DNA of 64,000 nucleotides from Moniliophthora roreri (GCA_001466705.2 LATX02000180.1:434001-498000); one strand, 5' to 3'. Positions 11,682 through 24,402 are shown, numbered from the stretch's first letter. The notes: a model not told the origin generated them from the letters alone. Numbers and translations are program-made.

Positions 11682-14281
11682 ATGCCCACCACTTTCTCTT
11701 ACGATTTCAACACTGAAGTGTTCAAAGGAAAGACTTCGTTCAGCACCGGTGTGTTCATAAACGGCCAATTCCAGGACGGCGCTGAAGGAACCACGATCGA
11801 GTAGGTGTTGAACGCCATTCCTGCACAAATGACACTAACTGATAGTGCTTGATGTATAGCGTGATCAACCCAAGTGAAGTAATACTATCATCGCTGAATA
11901 TCAAGCTAACCGCCTTCCTATTGTCCAGCCAACGGCCAGCTCATTACCAAGATATCCGAAGCCACGCCTAAAGATGTTGATATCGCAGTCGAAGCCGCCC
12001 AAAAAGCGTTCGATACCACCTGGGGTCTCAACGCGCCCGGAGCAGTCCGGACTAAACTGCTCACCAAGCTTGCGTCGGCGATGGAAGCTTGCGCGGATGA
12101 GTTGGCTGCTTTAGAGGCCTTGGATAATGGTCAATGACGTTCTTTGTTTTGAATGCATGCTTCTGATGTCGGTGTTTGGACAGGCAAAACTTTTGACTGG
12201 GCGAAGACGGTAGACGTACCGTTTTCCATCGAACTCATAAGATACTATGCTGGTTGGGCAGACAAGGTGATTCTTCTTACTACAGCTGTGGAGGATTCAT
12301 GCTGGAACTCCCGTTTGGTTCCCGTTAGATCCATGGTCAGGTACAAGAAGTAAGTCACCGGACTGTCCTTCCCGAGAGATATGAAATCGCCCCTAACCTG
12401 CTCGTCAGACCACGCAAGATAAACTGACGTACACTCGACATGAGCCAATCGGAGTTGTGGTCAGTCTTAAAATCTTGAGCTAGTTGACTTCTCGGCTTAT
12501 CGCGAGTAACAATGTTAGGGTCAAATCATTCCATGTACGTTCCGAAATACTGTATTCGCAGATGGTGGTACTAATCGTCTTTTAGGGAATTATCCCCGTG
12601 CGTTTTGTGTCTCCAGAAGTGCCGAATAGCTTCTTATCTGCATATGGTGAAGTGATGATGATGTGTATGAAAATCGGGCCTGGTGAGTGCTTTCTGTGCC
12701 CGCTCGGGAATGTTAGTTAAACAACCTTTTCTTAGCTCTGGCGACCGGGAATACTATCATCCTAAAGGTCCATGACTCTAACGCTGCCTCTTATTTGTGT
12801 CTGATCAAAAGGAATAGCCTTCTGAATTCACGCCGCTTTCTGCATTGAGGATGTGCAGTATCTTCAACGAAGTAGGCTTTCCTCCTGGTGTAATTAACAT
12901 CCTCGTCGGCTATGGGAACACTGTGGGAGCTGGTACGTGTCTCTGTCTATATGTCTATGCCCGCGCTCTTAATGCCACCCACAGCCATAAGTTCCCATAT
13001 GAAGATCGAGAAGGTTGCTTTTACTGGAAGTACTTTGACAGGCAGGAAGATCATGGAATCGGCGGCGAAGAGTAACTTAAAGAATGTGACACTGGAACTC
13101 GGTGGTAAAGTGAGCTAGCGAACCATGATAGATCTCTGATCGTATTCTTACCTTAACTAGTCCCCCAACATCATCTTTAACGACTGCGACTTGGAGCAGG
13201 CCTGTAATTGGGCTTTCTGGGGAATCTAGTTTGTTTATCGCCAGTCTCCACGCGTGTCTAGTGCTGACTCCCCAAAGTTGGAACCATGGGCAGGCATGTA
13301 TCGCTGGATCGAGGATCTATGTGCAGTCAGGCATATACGACCGGTTCCTGGAGATGTTTACGGAGAAAACAAAGACCATCAAACTTGGAGACCCATTTGC
13401 GTCGGACACATATCAAGGACCTCAAGTCTCTCAGCTTCAATTTGAGGTGCATACCGATCAAGTCCCTCGATATCACGTTTCTCTAACTACCTTGGTCCCA
13501 GAGAATCATGTGTTACATAAAGGCCGGCAAAGAGCAGGGTGCCACTGTCCATTACGGAGGCGAAGAGAACGGAGGCGATGGGTATTTCATAAAGCCGACC
13601 ATCTTTACCAACACGACGCATGATATGAAGATTATGCAGGAAGAGATATTCGGACCAGTCTGGTGAGAAAGGAAGCCCACCCTGTTAAGGAGTGAGAGTA
13701 TATCGGTCCTTTTTTTTTTTTTTTAGCTGTGTAATCAAATTCGAAGACAAAGATGGTGAGTTGAACTTTTGTTATTTTACAACTCAGCTTATCAACATAA
13801 TGAATAGACGTAGTAAGGCAAGCCAATGATACAAGTACGTCCTTCCCAAGAACTTTATTACGCCGATCACGATGCTACTCTATGTCCAGTTTATGGACTA
13901 GGCGCGGCGGTCTTCACTCAAGATATCAATTGTGCGTTCGATGTGGCCCACAAATTGAAAGCGGGATCTGTCTGGGTGGGTCTTTTCTTGATAAATTGCA
14001 ATAAAATGGTTTGACGGCGAGATCGTCAGGTCAATTGCATCAACAACGTCAATCCGAATGTTCCTTTCGGCGGATTCAAAGTGAGCTTCTTCATATCCTC
14101 TCTCGGTTGCTTAGTCCTTACCCCTGGTATGTACAGCAATCTGGAATTGGCAGAGAATTTGGCCAGGAAAGTTTGCAAAAGTGAGTCAGTAGCAGAATTC
14201 GGGACCTTTCACTAATTCGGGAACTCACCCAGCTACGTGAACGTGAAAGCAGTCCATGTGAATCTAGGGATCAAGATGTGA
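11682..14281 (+). CDS. NAD(P)-dependent aldehyde dehydrogenase with about 20 exons
   Basis: The product, about 493-500 residues, belongs to the ALDH1/2-type family that oxidises aldehydes to acids. Recognised blocks in order: [11 protein letters not shown], the cofactor segment [47 protein letters not shown], catalytic glutamate block TLELGGKSPNIIF, catalytic cysteine block [23 protein letters not shown] and [15 protein letters not shown]. Exons I could place include 11682-11800, 11860-11873, 11929-12129, 12184-12266, 12409-12459, 12519-12534, 12586-12597, 12653-12682, 12736-12767, 12818-12932, 12985-13109, 13161-13228, 13278-13446, 13502-13662, 13727-13755, 13808-13834, 13890-13975, 14030-14080, 14137-14180 and 14233-14281; their sum is in frame. 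A short family segment (IHAGTP, near 12293-12310) may be one more tiny exon that I could not splice cleanly. Several exons are only 12-16 nt. Substrate is not determinable. Confidence 0.93.
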
Positions 14282-14429
14282 TTTGGGAATATCTCTACAA
14301 TATTTCATTGTCTCCAAAATATCCTCTAAATACGCGCATCGCACATGTAACATTATAGACCGTGTCAGATGTACAGTCGATGAGAAACATGAGCGTGTTT
14401 ATATGCATGACAGTACTATTGCATACGCA

Positions 14430-17400
14430 TTACGAATAATGATAGTATCGAGGGTCGGCGGCATATGGGTTCAAGCCTGTTGTTGGAGGACCGCCAGAAG
14501 AGGGGGGTGTACCACTTGCCGCATATGCAGTTCCAGTCGGATACGGATAGGAATAAGGATAATAGGCCGTCCTCCCATATGTACCGTTCGGAAATGCAGC
14601 GCTTGACGATGAAGATGCGTATGAGCTGTATCCCATCACAGGATAACCTGATCCTGAGAGGTCATTAGAATCGCCTACGAAGAATGAGGTGAAGTGCACG
14701 CGCCTCCGAGAGAAGCACCGTATGGTGAGGTGTAGGCACTGTAGCCGGAATAAATGCTCATATCAGGGGGATGCATCGTTACCGGTGCTGACGTGACTTC
14801 GCCAGGTGCCGGTGCTTTCCGTACTTCTGCGGGTTCATCGTTTAAGGATGCCATAGGAGGGATCGAGTTCGCTCGTGAGTGCCGCGAGTTAGGATTGTCA
14901 GGTGATGGCGATCGCTTCAGTGCATTTTCTACTATTTTCGCCAGATTCAGATCAACCGAATGGTTTTTATAGTAGTTGCTAACTTGCACCGTCGTCTAAA
15001 CTTGACCTTGAGTATTTCATCTTCGACTTGGAAGAAGTATTGCTCACTTTATTTGGCATCGAAGCAGCGATACGCTTGAAGTCATCCCCGTACTGCCCAA
15101 GAAGTTTCAGAAAAAGGTCTGACATCGTTACAGACCAAGCATGAGGACGAGGAGACATAGGCATGGGAAGAGCAAAGCAACTCACCTTTGTCTTCGTCGG
15201 ACCAAGTGCTAGTCGTCTTCTTACGAGCGGAAGGTGTCTCAGTCTCGGTAGTACCATTTTCCGTGGTGGCTGGAGGTGGCGTCGAGGTATCGTCATGGAC
15301 AATTGCCGCAGACTTGACTTTCCTAGAGCGCTTTGCTCTCTTAGCCGGTCTACTTACTTCATTGTCCTCCTAGGAGTATGTCAGATTACGGAAAAAACTG
15401 TCGCTCGAGTCACTCACTGGTGTAGCCTCTTCTTCGACGTCGTTCTGAGCTACTAGTGAAGCCCTCGCCGAGGGGTTAGCAGCGCCGGCGCGTCGACGAC
15501 GTGGACGCGTTTCTGGCTCAGGCGTAGGTGTCGCTGTTGTAGGGGTGTCTTCCGCATATGCTCCCTTTCTACCAGAGGTTCTCCGCGTCTCAATAGTTGA
15601 AGGGGTTGGCGTGGATGCTGCTCCTGCTGCCCTACGACCCTTTCCTCTAGTCGTTGGGCCAGAGGAAACTTCAGCGTCATGTTTCCTGATATCGGCCATA
15701 AGGGCGTTTCCCTTTCTCTTCCCAGTCCTCCTCTTCCCTTTACGCCCTGACGCATGCATCGCAACAACGTTCCGGAAGTCGATATTGACTTTCTTGTGTA
15801 GATAGTAAAAGTCAACACATTGGGCGGTAGTCTTGTTCGGGAGGTGCTTCGCGATCATGCCGAACTGTTTAGGATACGCGGCAAACTTGTCGAGGAATAT
15901 CTGTTTCTCTTCCTCGGTCCAATCGAGTATACCGGTGTCTGGCGCGTAATACTCTGCTGGATTGTCCACGCGCAGATTGTTGTCATCAAACACGTAATCA
16001 ACTTTGCCCGTTGTAGCTGATATCATATCCGGGATAACGGCCAGGTTCCGAACACATAATTGATTGGGGTCTGTCGCTTCGTCATAGCCGATGCTCGCAA
16101 TGATCTGTTCCATTTCAAAGTCGGAGCGCACTGCGTCGCCGAGAGATGCTGCAGATCGTCGTGTGGTACGACCTGTAGCTGGCGGCAACACTGTTGGCTG
16201 GACAGGTGTATCCGTGGTGGATTTTTCGCTGGCTTTCGCTTTTGCCTGCTCGTCCAATCGGGCGCAATGTTCCATCCATTTTTCGTGTAATGAAAGGTAT
16301 TCATCCTTGAGCTTCTGCACCTTGTCTTTCAAAGCCACCTGTCTCTCTTGGAATCTTTCCACCATACCCTGCCTGATTCGAAGGAATGTGGCACCACAAT
16401 CCTTTGCTTTTTCTCCTTCGGGATTGAGGAAATCATCCATGAGTATTTCAGGATGGGGTTCAACCTCAGACGAAACCTGTTCGTGTGAGTACCGAGGTAT
16501 CGACAAGTTCGTGGCCAAGATAGGCACAACGCGATCCTCTCGTGTCTGATGATCTGCAAGGAGACGTGTCATTACGACGACGCGAAGAGCATCCCTGACA
16601 GTCGCTGCATCGGCCATACTGGGTATGTCCTCCGGACGAAAATTAGGTACAGGAGCATCCGACGGGGGTGGAGGAGCGCGGGAGGAATCAGAGGGTGCAC
16701 TGAATGACGCAAGTCCTGAAGCATTCGTGATGTTTGACTTGGGATTCACAATGTTGTCTTTCACCTCGGAAGATGGGATGGTCGTAGCGTTATCTGCTGG
16801 AAGAGGTGAAGGAAAGCAAGAGTAACTGTCACGTTCACTAAATGGCACAGGACCTGAACGATTGTTGAACGTGGGATACACGACCTCGTCCTGCGTCTCG
16901 GACGGGGGGGATGGGATGGCCGGTGCGTTATTTGCTGGAGGAGGTGAAGGGAAGCAGGTATAGTTGTCGCGTTCATTGAATGGCACGGGACCTGAACGGA
17001 TGTTAAACGTGGGATACACGGTGTTGTTCTTCATCATCTTGGACGAGGAAGATGCGGTGGTTTCAGCGTTATCTGGCGTGGATGTCACAACACCGTTCGG
17101 TAAGCTCGAAGCCTTATTGTCAGTCGTGATGTTCGGACTTTGCGGAGAAGCTTGGGCTTCCGTGCCTATATCTTCTTTGGCAGTGATGGGACCTTCGTCA
17201 CCTAAACGAGATCCTGTTCAAAACTCCAATTGGGAAAAGGAACTGTAGATTTACCCTTTTTCTTGTCACTTTTTCCTTCGTCACATGCTCCATCAGAATC
17301 ACTAGCAGAGTGGAGTTCGATTTCCGAAGCCTGTTGCGGACCCTCGGAAGATGATACCGCGCCTGGAACGCCATTGGAGGATTTGTCAGCGCCAGCCCCA

Positions 17401-18703
17401 TCCTTCCCATCTGAAACGGTGGCAGAAGCTGAAGCTGTGTCATTGCGTGCTGTAGGTTTTACAGACGTCTCTCTTGAAGAAGCAATAGACGAATGAGAAG
17501 GGGATCGCGATATCATTTTGGAAGGGAGTGTCTGAGGCTGTAATTTCTCCCTATCTACAGAGATTTCCCCGGTAGCATTAGATCTACTCTGCACCACGTC
17601 ACGGTCATTTGTATTCTGAGCGCGAGACACAGGAGAAGCACGTCGAGCAGGAGTAGATGCTTCAGAGTCGATGTACTTGTTAGTCAAGTAAGATCGTCTT
17701 GAATGAGAACGCGAGCGAGATCGGGAACGGGAACGTGATCGTGAGCCAGACCGTGACAGACTCGGAGAACGAGAATATGTACGGGAACGGGAATGTGACC
17801 TCGAGCGCCTCAGTATACGGGAACGAGAGTGTGATCGAGACCGCGACATAGAGCGACGACGAAAAGGAGGTGAGCGTGAACGTGAATACGATCTTCCCCG
17901 GGAAAGACTACGTCTGGGTGAACGCTCTGGGTTACGCGTAGTGGAATAGGAATATCTGCGAGTAGTGTCAAGCCCTTGATCCCAACTGGGACGAGAAGGG
18001 TCGTATCCAGCGCGAAAGAGAGGATCCGGGGTGTCGACCCCATGATTTGCTGGACGATAACGGCGATCATCATAGTTAGAATGACTTCTCGAATGAGACG
18101 ACCAGGAACGTTCAGGTGACCTAGCAAACTGTGAGACCGGGAAGCTTCGTATAAAATGGGAGAACGTACACGTCTGAACTACCACCTTTATTCGTTCTAC
18201 TGCCATTTGCTTGTTTCCAAGAATCAGAGGGTTCAAAGACTCTATTCGCAGCGGCATCAGGTTCTCTCCATCCTCCAGCGAATTCCCGGCTTGTCGGGTA
18301 AGGTGAAATGGGTGACAATGGGCGTCTTTGGTCGTATGGCCGCCTTTGGTCGTAGCGTTCCCTGGGTGAGTACCAGGATCTGGAAGAGGAGGGTCCCTCG
18401 TACCGGTCGTATACCCCTTCACCAGACGGCCGATTATAATCGTGGTAGTTGTCCTGATAGTAGTAGTCACTCGGCCGGTGATTGCTGTTTTGCTGTTTGT
18501 ACGACTCGTATCCAGAATGCCGACGCGCTGGTGGTGAATTATTTCTGTTGTGATTTGTAGTTGGTCTCTGTAAAGTTTTAAGAACAAGGACCAAGCTTCT
18601 AAAGCAGAAAAAAGCATACATCGTATGTTAAAGGATAATTAACCGAGTTGGTACGGTTTCGGGGACCAGTTGGAACTGAATGCGCTGAACCATAGGAAGA
18701 CAT
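14430..18703 (-). CDS. SNT1/NCoR-like protein with two SANT domains and an RS-rich N-terminus
   Basis: Eight exons (18703-18620, 18567-18172, 18128-17255, 17201-15418, 15369-15186, 15118-15048, 14995-14704, 14653-14430) give about 1302 residues. The N-terminal third is Tyr/Arg/Ser-rich and contains a long RS/SR dipeptide tract (for example RSRSRSRSRSRSHSR). The centre has a coiled-coil-like helix (RFQERQVALKDKVQKLKDEY) and a first SANT domain (DWTEEEKQIFLDKFAAYPKQ, then FGMIAKHLPNKTTAQCVDFY), followed by basic AT-hook-like segments. The second SANT domain is TWSDEDKDLFLKLLGQYGDD...MPNKTTVQVSNYYK. The pair resembles yeast Snt1 of the Set3 histone deacetylase complex and metazoan NCoR/SMRT, so a nuclear corepressor role is likely. 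The last intron needs a GC donor (14703-14654). It converges with the aldehyde dehydrogenase gene and is divergent from PIG-S. Confidence 0.85.
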
Positions 18704-18980
18704 CGAAACGGGAGATTACTTGAGCCGAGATCGGTATTTCAAGGATACAAGACTCGAAAAAAGGCCAATAAAAGGTAGTGAGGAACGGGAGAATAAGGGG
18801 ATGTAAAAGGTTGTGAATGTGGTGGAATTAGTTTGAGTCCAAGTTTCGGCGGCTGGCACACGCATCAACAAATTTCCAACTCCGACTTTCCCTCTCTCTC
18901 ACCACTCTTGAATGTGACACTGACAGCGAGTACTCTGATATCTGAAATTCAAAGAACCAAAAAGCACATACTGCAGAACA
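18704..18980. promoter_or_regulatory. Bidirectional promoter SNT1-like / PIG-S
   Basis: The 277 bases between the two divergent start codons must contain both promoters. A pyrimidine-rich run (TTTCCCTCTCTCTCACC) precedes the PIG-S start. No clear TATA box is present. Confidence 0.55.
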
Positions 18981-20626
18981 ATGGACGTTAATAACGGTCT
19001 ACGGGATCCTTCAACCATTTTCTACCAGCATGTCAACGTCCGAAGAGCCGTCATCGCATCATATTGGATTGTTTTATTCCTTGCAATGCCGCTTTGGTGG
19101 AAAACGACCAGCATTGAACGACTTTCATTACCAACCAGCGAAGTCAACGCACAAGCGGGCCAAGAACTGAAGATTCCGGTCAAGATAGCATTGGATGACT
19201 CGTTCAGCAAACATGAACCCCACTTTCGCTCGGAGTTGCAGACGTTGCTCCAGAGAACCGCAGACGGAACTCTCGACATTCAGGTTACTGAACAGAACTC
19301 AGCCGGAGAAGTGTATGAGGTGCTTCCAAGTGGATCCGGTGTTTCAGTTGAGGAAAGGAGATTGATGCATCCAGTGCAGGACGCTACTCGTATGTCCTAC
19401 GCTCTCAAGTTTTGAGGTCCAGTATTGACACGATTTGCAGCAACGAAGCTTGCGGATACCCTGTCTTCCCTATTCATCCCTTCCAACCATCAAGATCATC
19501 GTATGGCCCAATACGCTTCGCGCTATCGCCTGTCTTTTACATTACTGAATGAAGACGCTTCCGGAGGACAAGTCATTACAGGATGGGACGTGTCTCGAGC
19601 TATCTCCGGTATGTGTGCTCCCACCTCGACCATTGGCCAGACAATTCAAGCATCAGCAGGTCACATCAAGCCAATACTTTCCGCTCTTTCTGTCCTTCAC
19701 AATTTTACCATCGAATCCCAGGTTCAGTATTATGCACCGCTAGCATTCGAGCCGAAGCAACTGCCTGAGGAGAACCGTTACGGTTTGACACCTGAAGACC
19801 TAACCGTCTTCATTAACTCTGCAGAATGGACACTTTGTAGGTTGTATCTAATAAAAGACGGATACTAGTCTGACAAACTACATCCAGCTTCCAGTTCGTC
19901 CAATGACCCAGTTCTCCATTTCGTGCTATTCGTCCCTTCCGCCAACAGAAGACCCCTTACCATTCTCAACGCAGGTGGTGAGTTCTTCCGGCCTGAAATC
20001 TGTTATAGAACTCACCTTGCACAGGTAAACCTTCTGGCTCAAACGCCTTCCTCATCCCGCAATGGGGAGGTATAGTCATCGCCGATCTACCGGATTTGCC
20101 TTCAGAGATGAAATTGCCAGCATCACAGCTGACGTCGGCTTTCTCAGCATTCTCTCAGCAGTTACTTACCCTTCTTGGCGTACCTCGACTTCCAGCAGGA
20201 ATTTCTTCCACTAGTGCACTCACACCTTGGCAGATCGATGCCCTTCTTCGACAACGGACATCCGAGAACATTGCACGAACGCGAGATACCCTGCGCAGCA
20301 CCGTCAGCTTGGTGGAGCAGATCGAAAATATGCCAGTTGGAGAGAAAGTAAGGGATGATGTACAGGATGCTTTGAAGACGCTTGGGTCGCTTTGGAACTT
20401 TGACGAAATGTCCTCCTCAAGCCTCCGCAGCACCTTACAACGATCCGGACGGGCACTTACGCTATCGCAACGTGCTTTCTTTCACCCCGGAATGCTGGCG
20501 CTACTTTATTTCCCAGCAGAGCACAAGTATGCAGTGTACACGCCACTGTTTGTTAGTGCGACGATTCCGATGCTAGCGGGTGCGCTGAGAGAAATTATTG
20601 CGTGGAAAAGGCAACGTAGACAGTAG
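18981..20626 (+). CDS. GPI17: GPI transamidase subunit PIG-S
   Basis: Four exons (18981-19389, 19441-19836, 19888-19977, 20025-20626) encode about 498 residues, close to the family size. PIG-S/Gpi17 is a subunit of the ER GPI transamidase that attaches GPI anchors to proteins. It has an N-terminal span ([20 protein letters not shown]) immediately followed by [13 protein letters not shown], a large lumenal domain containing the family blocks [16 protein letters not shown] ([15 protein letters not shown]), [13 protein letters not shown] and [18 protein letters not shown], and a C-terminal span ([20 protein letters not shown]) before a short basic tail. The first ATG follows the minimal divergent promoter. 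The 3' end lies 61 bases from the convergent parvulin gene. Confidence 0.93.
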
Positions 20627-20687
20627 AATGTAAAACAGGACCAGTATATTGCGGACTCGGATATATCTAGTATAATACATTGGAACT

Positions 20688-21259
20688 TTAGCGACGACCT
20701 TCGACCATGATGATGTGATAACCAAAGTTGGTTTTGACCAGTGGTGAGAGTATCGGTTTGTCGACAGCGGATGGAGTGAGGGCGAAAGCAGCGTCTTGGA
20801 AAGGACCCACCTATGCGAGCAATAAGAGATTGAGGTGCAAAAATTTGACGACCGTTTTACCATACTCCCTCTTGTCATCCAACCCAGGCTTCCACCAGCT
20901 GCAAGACATTGGTTACCAGTGGTAGATTGACAAGGACGGCACTGACCCTTTGCCTTATCCTCTGAATACTCTTGAGCAACTTTATTGAATGACTGTCCTT
21001 CCTGGAGCTTCTGCAATGCTTCCGTAGCCTTCGAATGCTTTTCACAGAGTATATGTCGAACATTGACTGCGGTAGCAGCCTTCAGGCTCTTTCCCTACTC
21101 GCGATGGATTATCAGGAATCAGCTTCCGCACAAGACCAGCAGAAAGCGCACCTTTGAGCTCGATTCCCCTTCCTCATTTCCTCCAGATTTCCCTTTTTTA
21201 TCATTCGCTTTCTTATTCCCAGATTTCTTGTCTGTCGTTGTTGCAGCTTTCTTCGCCAT
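20688..21259 (-). CDS. Parvulin-type peptidyl-prolyl isomerase (Par14/Pin4 class)
   Basis: Four exons (21259-21152, 21079-20947, 20898-20861, 20810-20688) give about 133 residues. A Lys/Gly-rich N-terminus precedes a single parvulin domain: [51 protein letters not shown] and a final [13 protein letters not shown]. There is no WW domain, and the basic N-terminus matches the Par14 (PIN4) class, which acts in ribosome biogenesis, rather than the phospho-specific Pin1/Ess1 class. The exon 1-2 border was chosen so the frame runs [12 protein letters not shown]; other AG sites break the frame. It shares a 152-bp divergent promoter with ABCE1. Confidence 0.93.
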
Positions 21260-21411
21260 TATGATAGATCTGCCAAAGGTTCTGCCAAAGGTTCGGAGCC
21301 TATGGGAGCATCACAGTTAGTCAACCACGTGGAGCTCAGTACGGTTCCGGACTTCAAAATTTCTCCAACTCATTCCCTTCCTCCCCAAACTCACCACCAT
21401 CCTTCGGCGTC
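21260..21411. promoter_or_regulatory. Bidirectional promoter parvulin / ABCE1
   Basis: Only 152 bases separate the divergent start codons. The stretch contains a tandem of TCTGCCAAAGGT (21272-21291) and CT-rich sequence just ahead of the ABCE1 start. Confidence 0.55.
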
Positions 21412-23839
21412 ATGGCAGACAAGATCACTCGTATCGCCATCGTAGACTCCAATCGATGCAAGCCGAAGCGATGTGCCCAGGAATGTAAAAAGGTCAGTCG
21501 ATTTCCAATTTTTCGCTTGCGCGTAAGTGAGAGTTGTGTCTAGTCATGTCCAGTAGTACGAATGGGTTCGTCCGCTCCGTTCGATGAAATCGTGCAAATA
21601 CTGATAACACATGACCAAAACAGGCAAACTGTGTATAGAAGTCAAGCCTACAGACAAGATCGCTTTCATCTCAGAGATTTTGTGCATCGGTTGTGGTATC
21701 TGTGTAAAAAAGTTCGTGCTGGATCCATCCGTTTGTAATCGGATTCTGATACAGCATCCCCTAGATGTCCCTTCGAAGCCATCGCCATCATCAATCTACC
21801 TACAAACTTAGAGTCCGAAGTGACCCATCGATATACCGCTAATTCCTTCAAACTACATCGATTGCCGACACCGAGGCCTGGTCAGGTACTGGGTTTGGTC
21901 GGAACAAATGGTATAGGAAAGAGCACTGCTCTCAAAATTCTGGCAGGAAAATTGAAGCCAAATCTCGGTCGTTACGACGTGCGTCCATTGCTGCAATTAC
22001 ATGTCCACATATGACCTTACATCACTATAGGACCCACCCGACTGGCAGGAAATCCTCAAATACTTCAGAGGGTCTGAACTCCAAAATTACTTCACCAAGG
22101 TTCTGGAAGATAACCTCAAGGCACTCATTAAACCTCAATATGTGGATCACATTCCTAGAGCCATTAAAGGCGACATGACTGTTTCTCAAATGCTTGACTC
22201 GAAATTAGAACTCGACAACAAACAGAAAATGTGTGATGACTTGGAGTTGAACAATGTCCTGCAACGAGACGTTTCTCAACTGTCTGGTGGAGAATTGCAG
22301 CGGTTCGCTATCGCTATGTCATGCATTCAGAAAGCCGACGTGTACGTTTGTTCCCCTTGCTCTCACGGAAATTCGTTAACGGGGCGAATCTAGATACATG
22401 TTCGACGAACCTTCTAGTTATTTGGATATCAAGCAACGCTTAAGGGCGGCAGAAGTTATCCGTGGGCTCCTCAACCCGGATTGTTATGTTGTAGCTGTCG
22501 AACACGACTTGTCCGTGTTGGATTACCTTTCCGATTTCATCTGCTGCCTGTACGGCAAGCCGTCTATGTACGGTGTCGTGACCATGCCAGCGTCTGTGCG
22601 TGAAGGTCAGTGGCATTCATGGCTATGTCCATTTCATGTTCACTTATTCCTCTTCATATAGGTATCAACATCTTCCTGGACGGTTTCATCCCCACCGAAA
22701 ATTTGCGATTCCGTGAAGATTCATTATCATTCAAGATGGTGGAAACTGCCGAGGAGGTCATCGTTGACAAGACTCGCCACTACTCCTACCCTGCAATGAC
22801 CAAGACGCTCGGATCCTTCAAGCTCTCTGTCGAGGCTGGAAGCTTTACCGATTCCGAAATCATTGTCATGTTGGGCGAGAACGGGACTGGCAAAACGACC
22901 TTCATCCGATTACTCGCCGGTGACACCCCCGATGTTGAGACAGACAAGCAGACCCTTTCTGTCTCCTTGAAGCCTCAGACCATATCACCCAAATTTCCTG
23001 GAACAGTTCGAATGTTGTTGTTGAAGCGAATCAAGCAGGCGTTTATGCATCCCCAATTCCAAGCGGATGTTTTGAAGCCGATGAACCTCGATAATATCAT
23101 GGATCAAGAAGTCAAGACGTTGTCTGGAGGAGAGTTGCAGAGGGTTGCTATTGTCCTCGCCCTGGGTCAGTAAACGAATGTTCCCGTTCGATGTTGGTAT
23201 ATTTGATTGATTTGATCATTAGGTATGCCTAATGTATCTATCTACCTACTTGATGAGCCCAGCAGGTCTGTTGATTACAATCTTCTCATCTGTGGCATTG
23301 ATATTGACCCATTCTATCATTATCAGTTTCCTTGACTCCGAACAACGTATCATCGCGAGTAAAGTCATCAAACGGTATGCAGTGCATCGCTCCTTCGTTA
23401 TATACCAGCTGGTCTCAACGGTTGCTCCTCAACAGATTCATCCTCCACGCTAAGAAGACTGCCTTCGTCATTGAACACGACTTCATAATGGCCACGTATC
23501 TCGCCGACCGTGTCATCGTATTTGAGGGACAGCCTGCTGTGGTAGCCACAGCTACTCCGTACGTTTCATCCACGGGTCAAATTGTCAAAAAGCTCTAGGG
23601 CTTACTCACTGGATCTCGTTCTTTTAGACCTCAAAGTCTACTCTCTGGCATGAACCGATTCTTGGCATCACTTGAGATAACATTCAGACGCGATCCTACC
23701 AACTTCCGGCCACGAGTCAACAAGATGAACAGTGTGAAGGATAAGGAGCAGAAACGTTCGTGCTACTCTTATGATCAATGCTCGTGTCCTCACTCATTCT
23801 GTCACAGAGTCTGGTAACTATTTCTTCCTCGAGGATTGA
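21412..23839 (+). CDS. RLI1: ABCE1 / RLI1 ribosome-recycling Fe-S ATPase, 12 exons
   Basis: Exons 21412-21492, 21544-21565, 21624-21711, 21765-21978, 22031-22341, 22394-22605, 22662-23165, 23223-23265, 23327-23374, 23436-23558, 23628-23755 and 23808-23839 sum in frame to about 601 residues, the conserved length. The N-terminus holds two ferredoxin-like [4Fe-4S] cysteine sets ([20 protein letters not shown] and [17 protein letters not shown]). Two ABC domains follow: Walker [13 protein letters not shown] with LSGGELQR and Walker [11 protein letters not shown]; then [12 protein letters not shown] with LSGGELQR and [14 protein letters not shown]. The protein splits ribosomes after termination and is essential. 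Exon 2 is just 22 nt yet carries two cluster cysteine-region residues. Some introns start with GTTCGT. Confidence 0.97.
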
Positions 23840-24402
23840 GGTTGTGCCTGCGATTGTACATAGTATTGGTCGTCGTGTGACGGGGAGGGTAAGCAGTTTC
23901 TGGCACGCCAAGGATATGTATTGTGTGATGCGGGTTGAGCTGAAGGTATGGGATACGGGGTGGGGTTGAAGAAAGAAGGTCGGGCCGGCTCTTGATTACA
24001 CTGCATGGAATCATGGTTGCCTGATGTGAGACGGCCTATGGGTTGCCTTCTTTTTGAGTACTTGACTACTACTACTTTATTACCTGCAACTCTGTTCCGA
24101 TTTGGTTGCGGCGAGTCTAAATGATGTTCCTGCTACCAAAGTCCAGGCCTTCCGGAAGCGTGGAAGTAGAGTGATGTTCGTCACGCGAGGTCTGTGCCTC
24201 AGCGAATCAGAGCTGTCGAATTGTCGACGTCTTGCTAAGCTAGCTAACTCCGAACTTGCTCTCGACCTTCCATATGACAGAAATCTCGCCCTCCCCGGCC
24301 ATGATTCGTGAATTGGCCTTGCCTTGGCTGCCTGTAGAAATCGGATGAACACGGAGTGCTAGCATTTCATGAATGGCGTGCCCAGACCCAAATGTGGAGC
24401 CA
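23840..24402. other. Intergenic region between ABCE1 and P450 genes
   Basis: No supported gene. The overlapping frames of 60-90 codons on both strands show no family motif. It contains the ABCE1 terminator region and the P450 upstream region. Confidence 0.5.
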
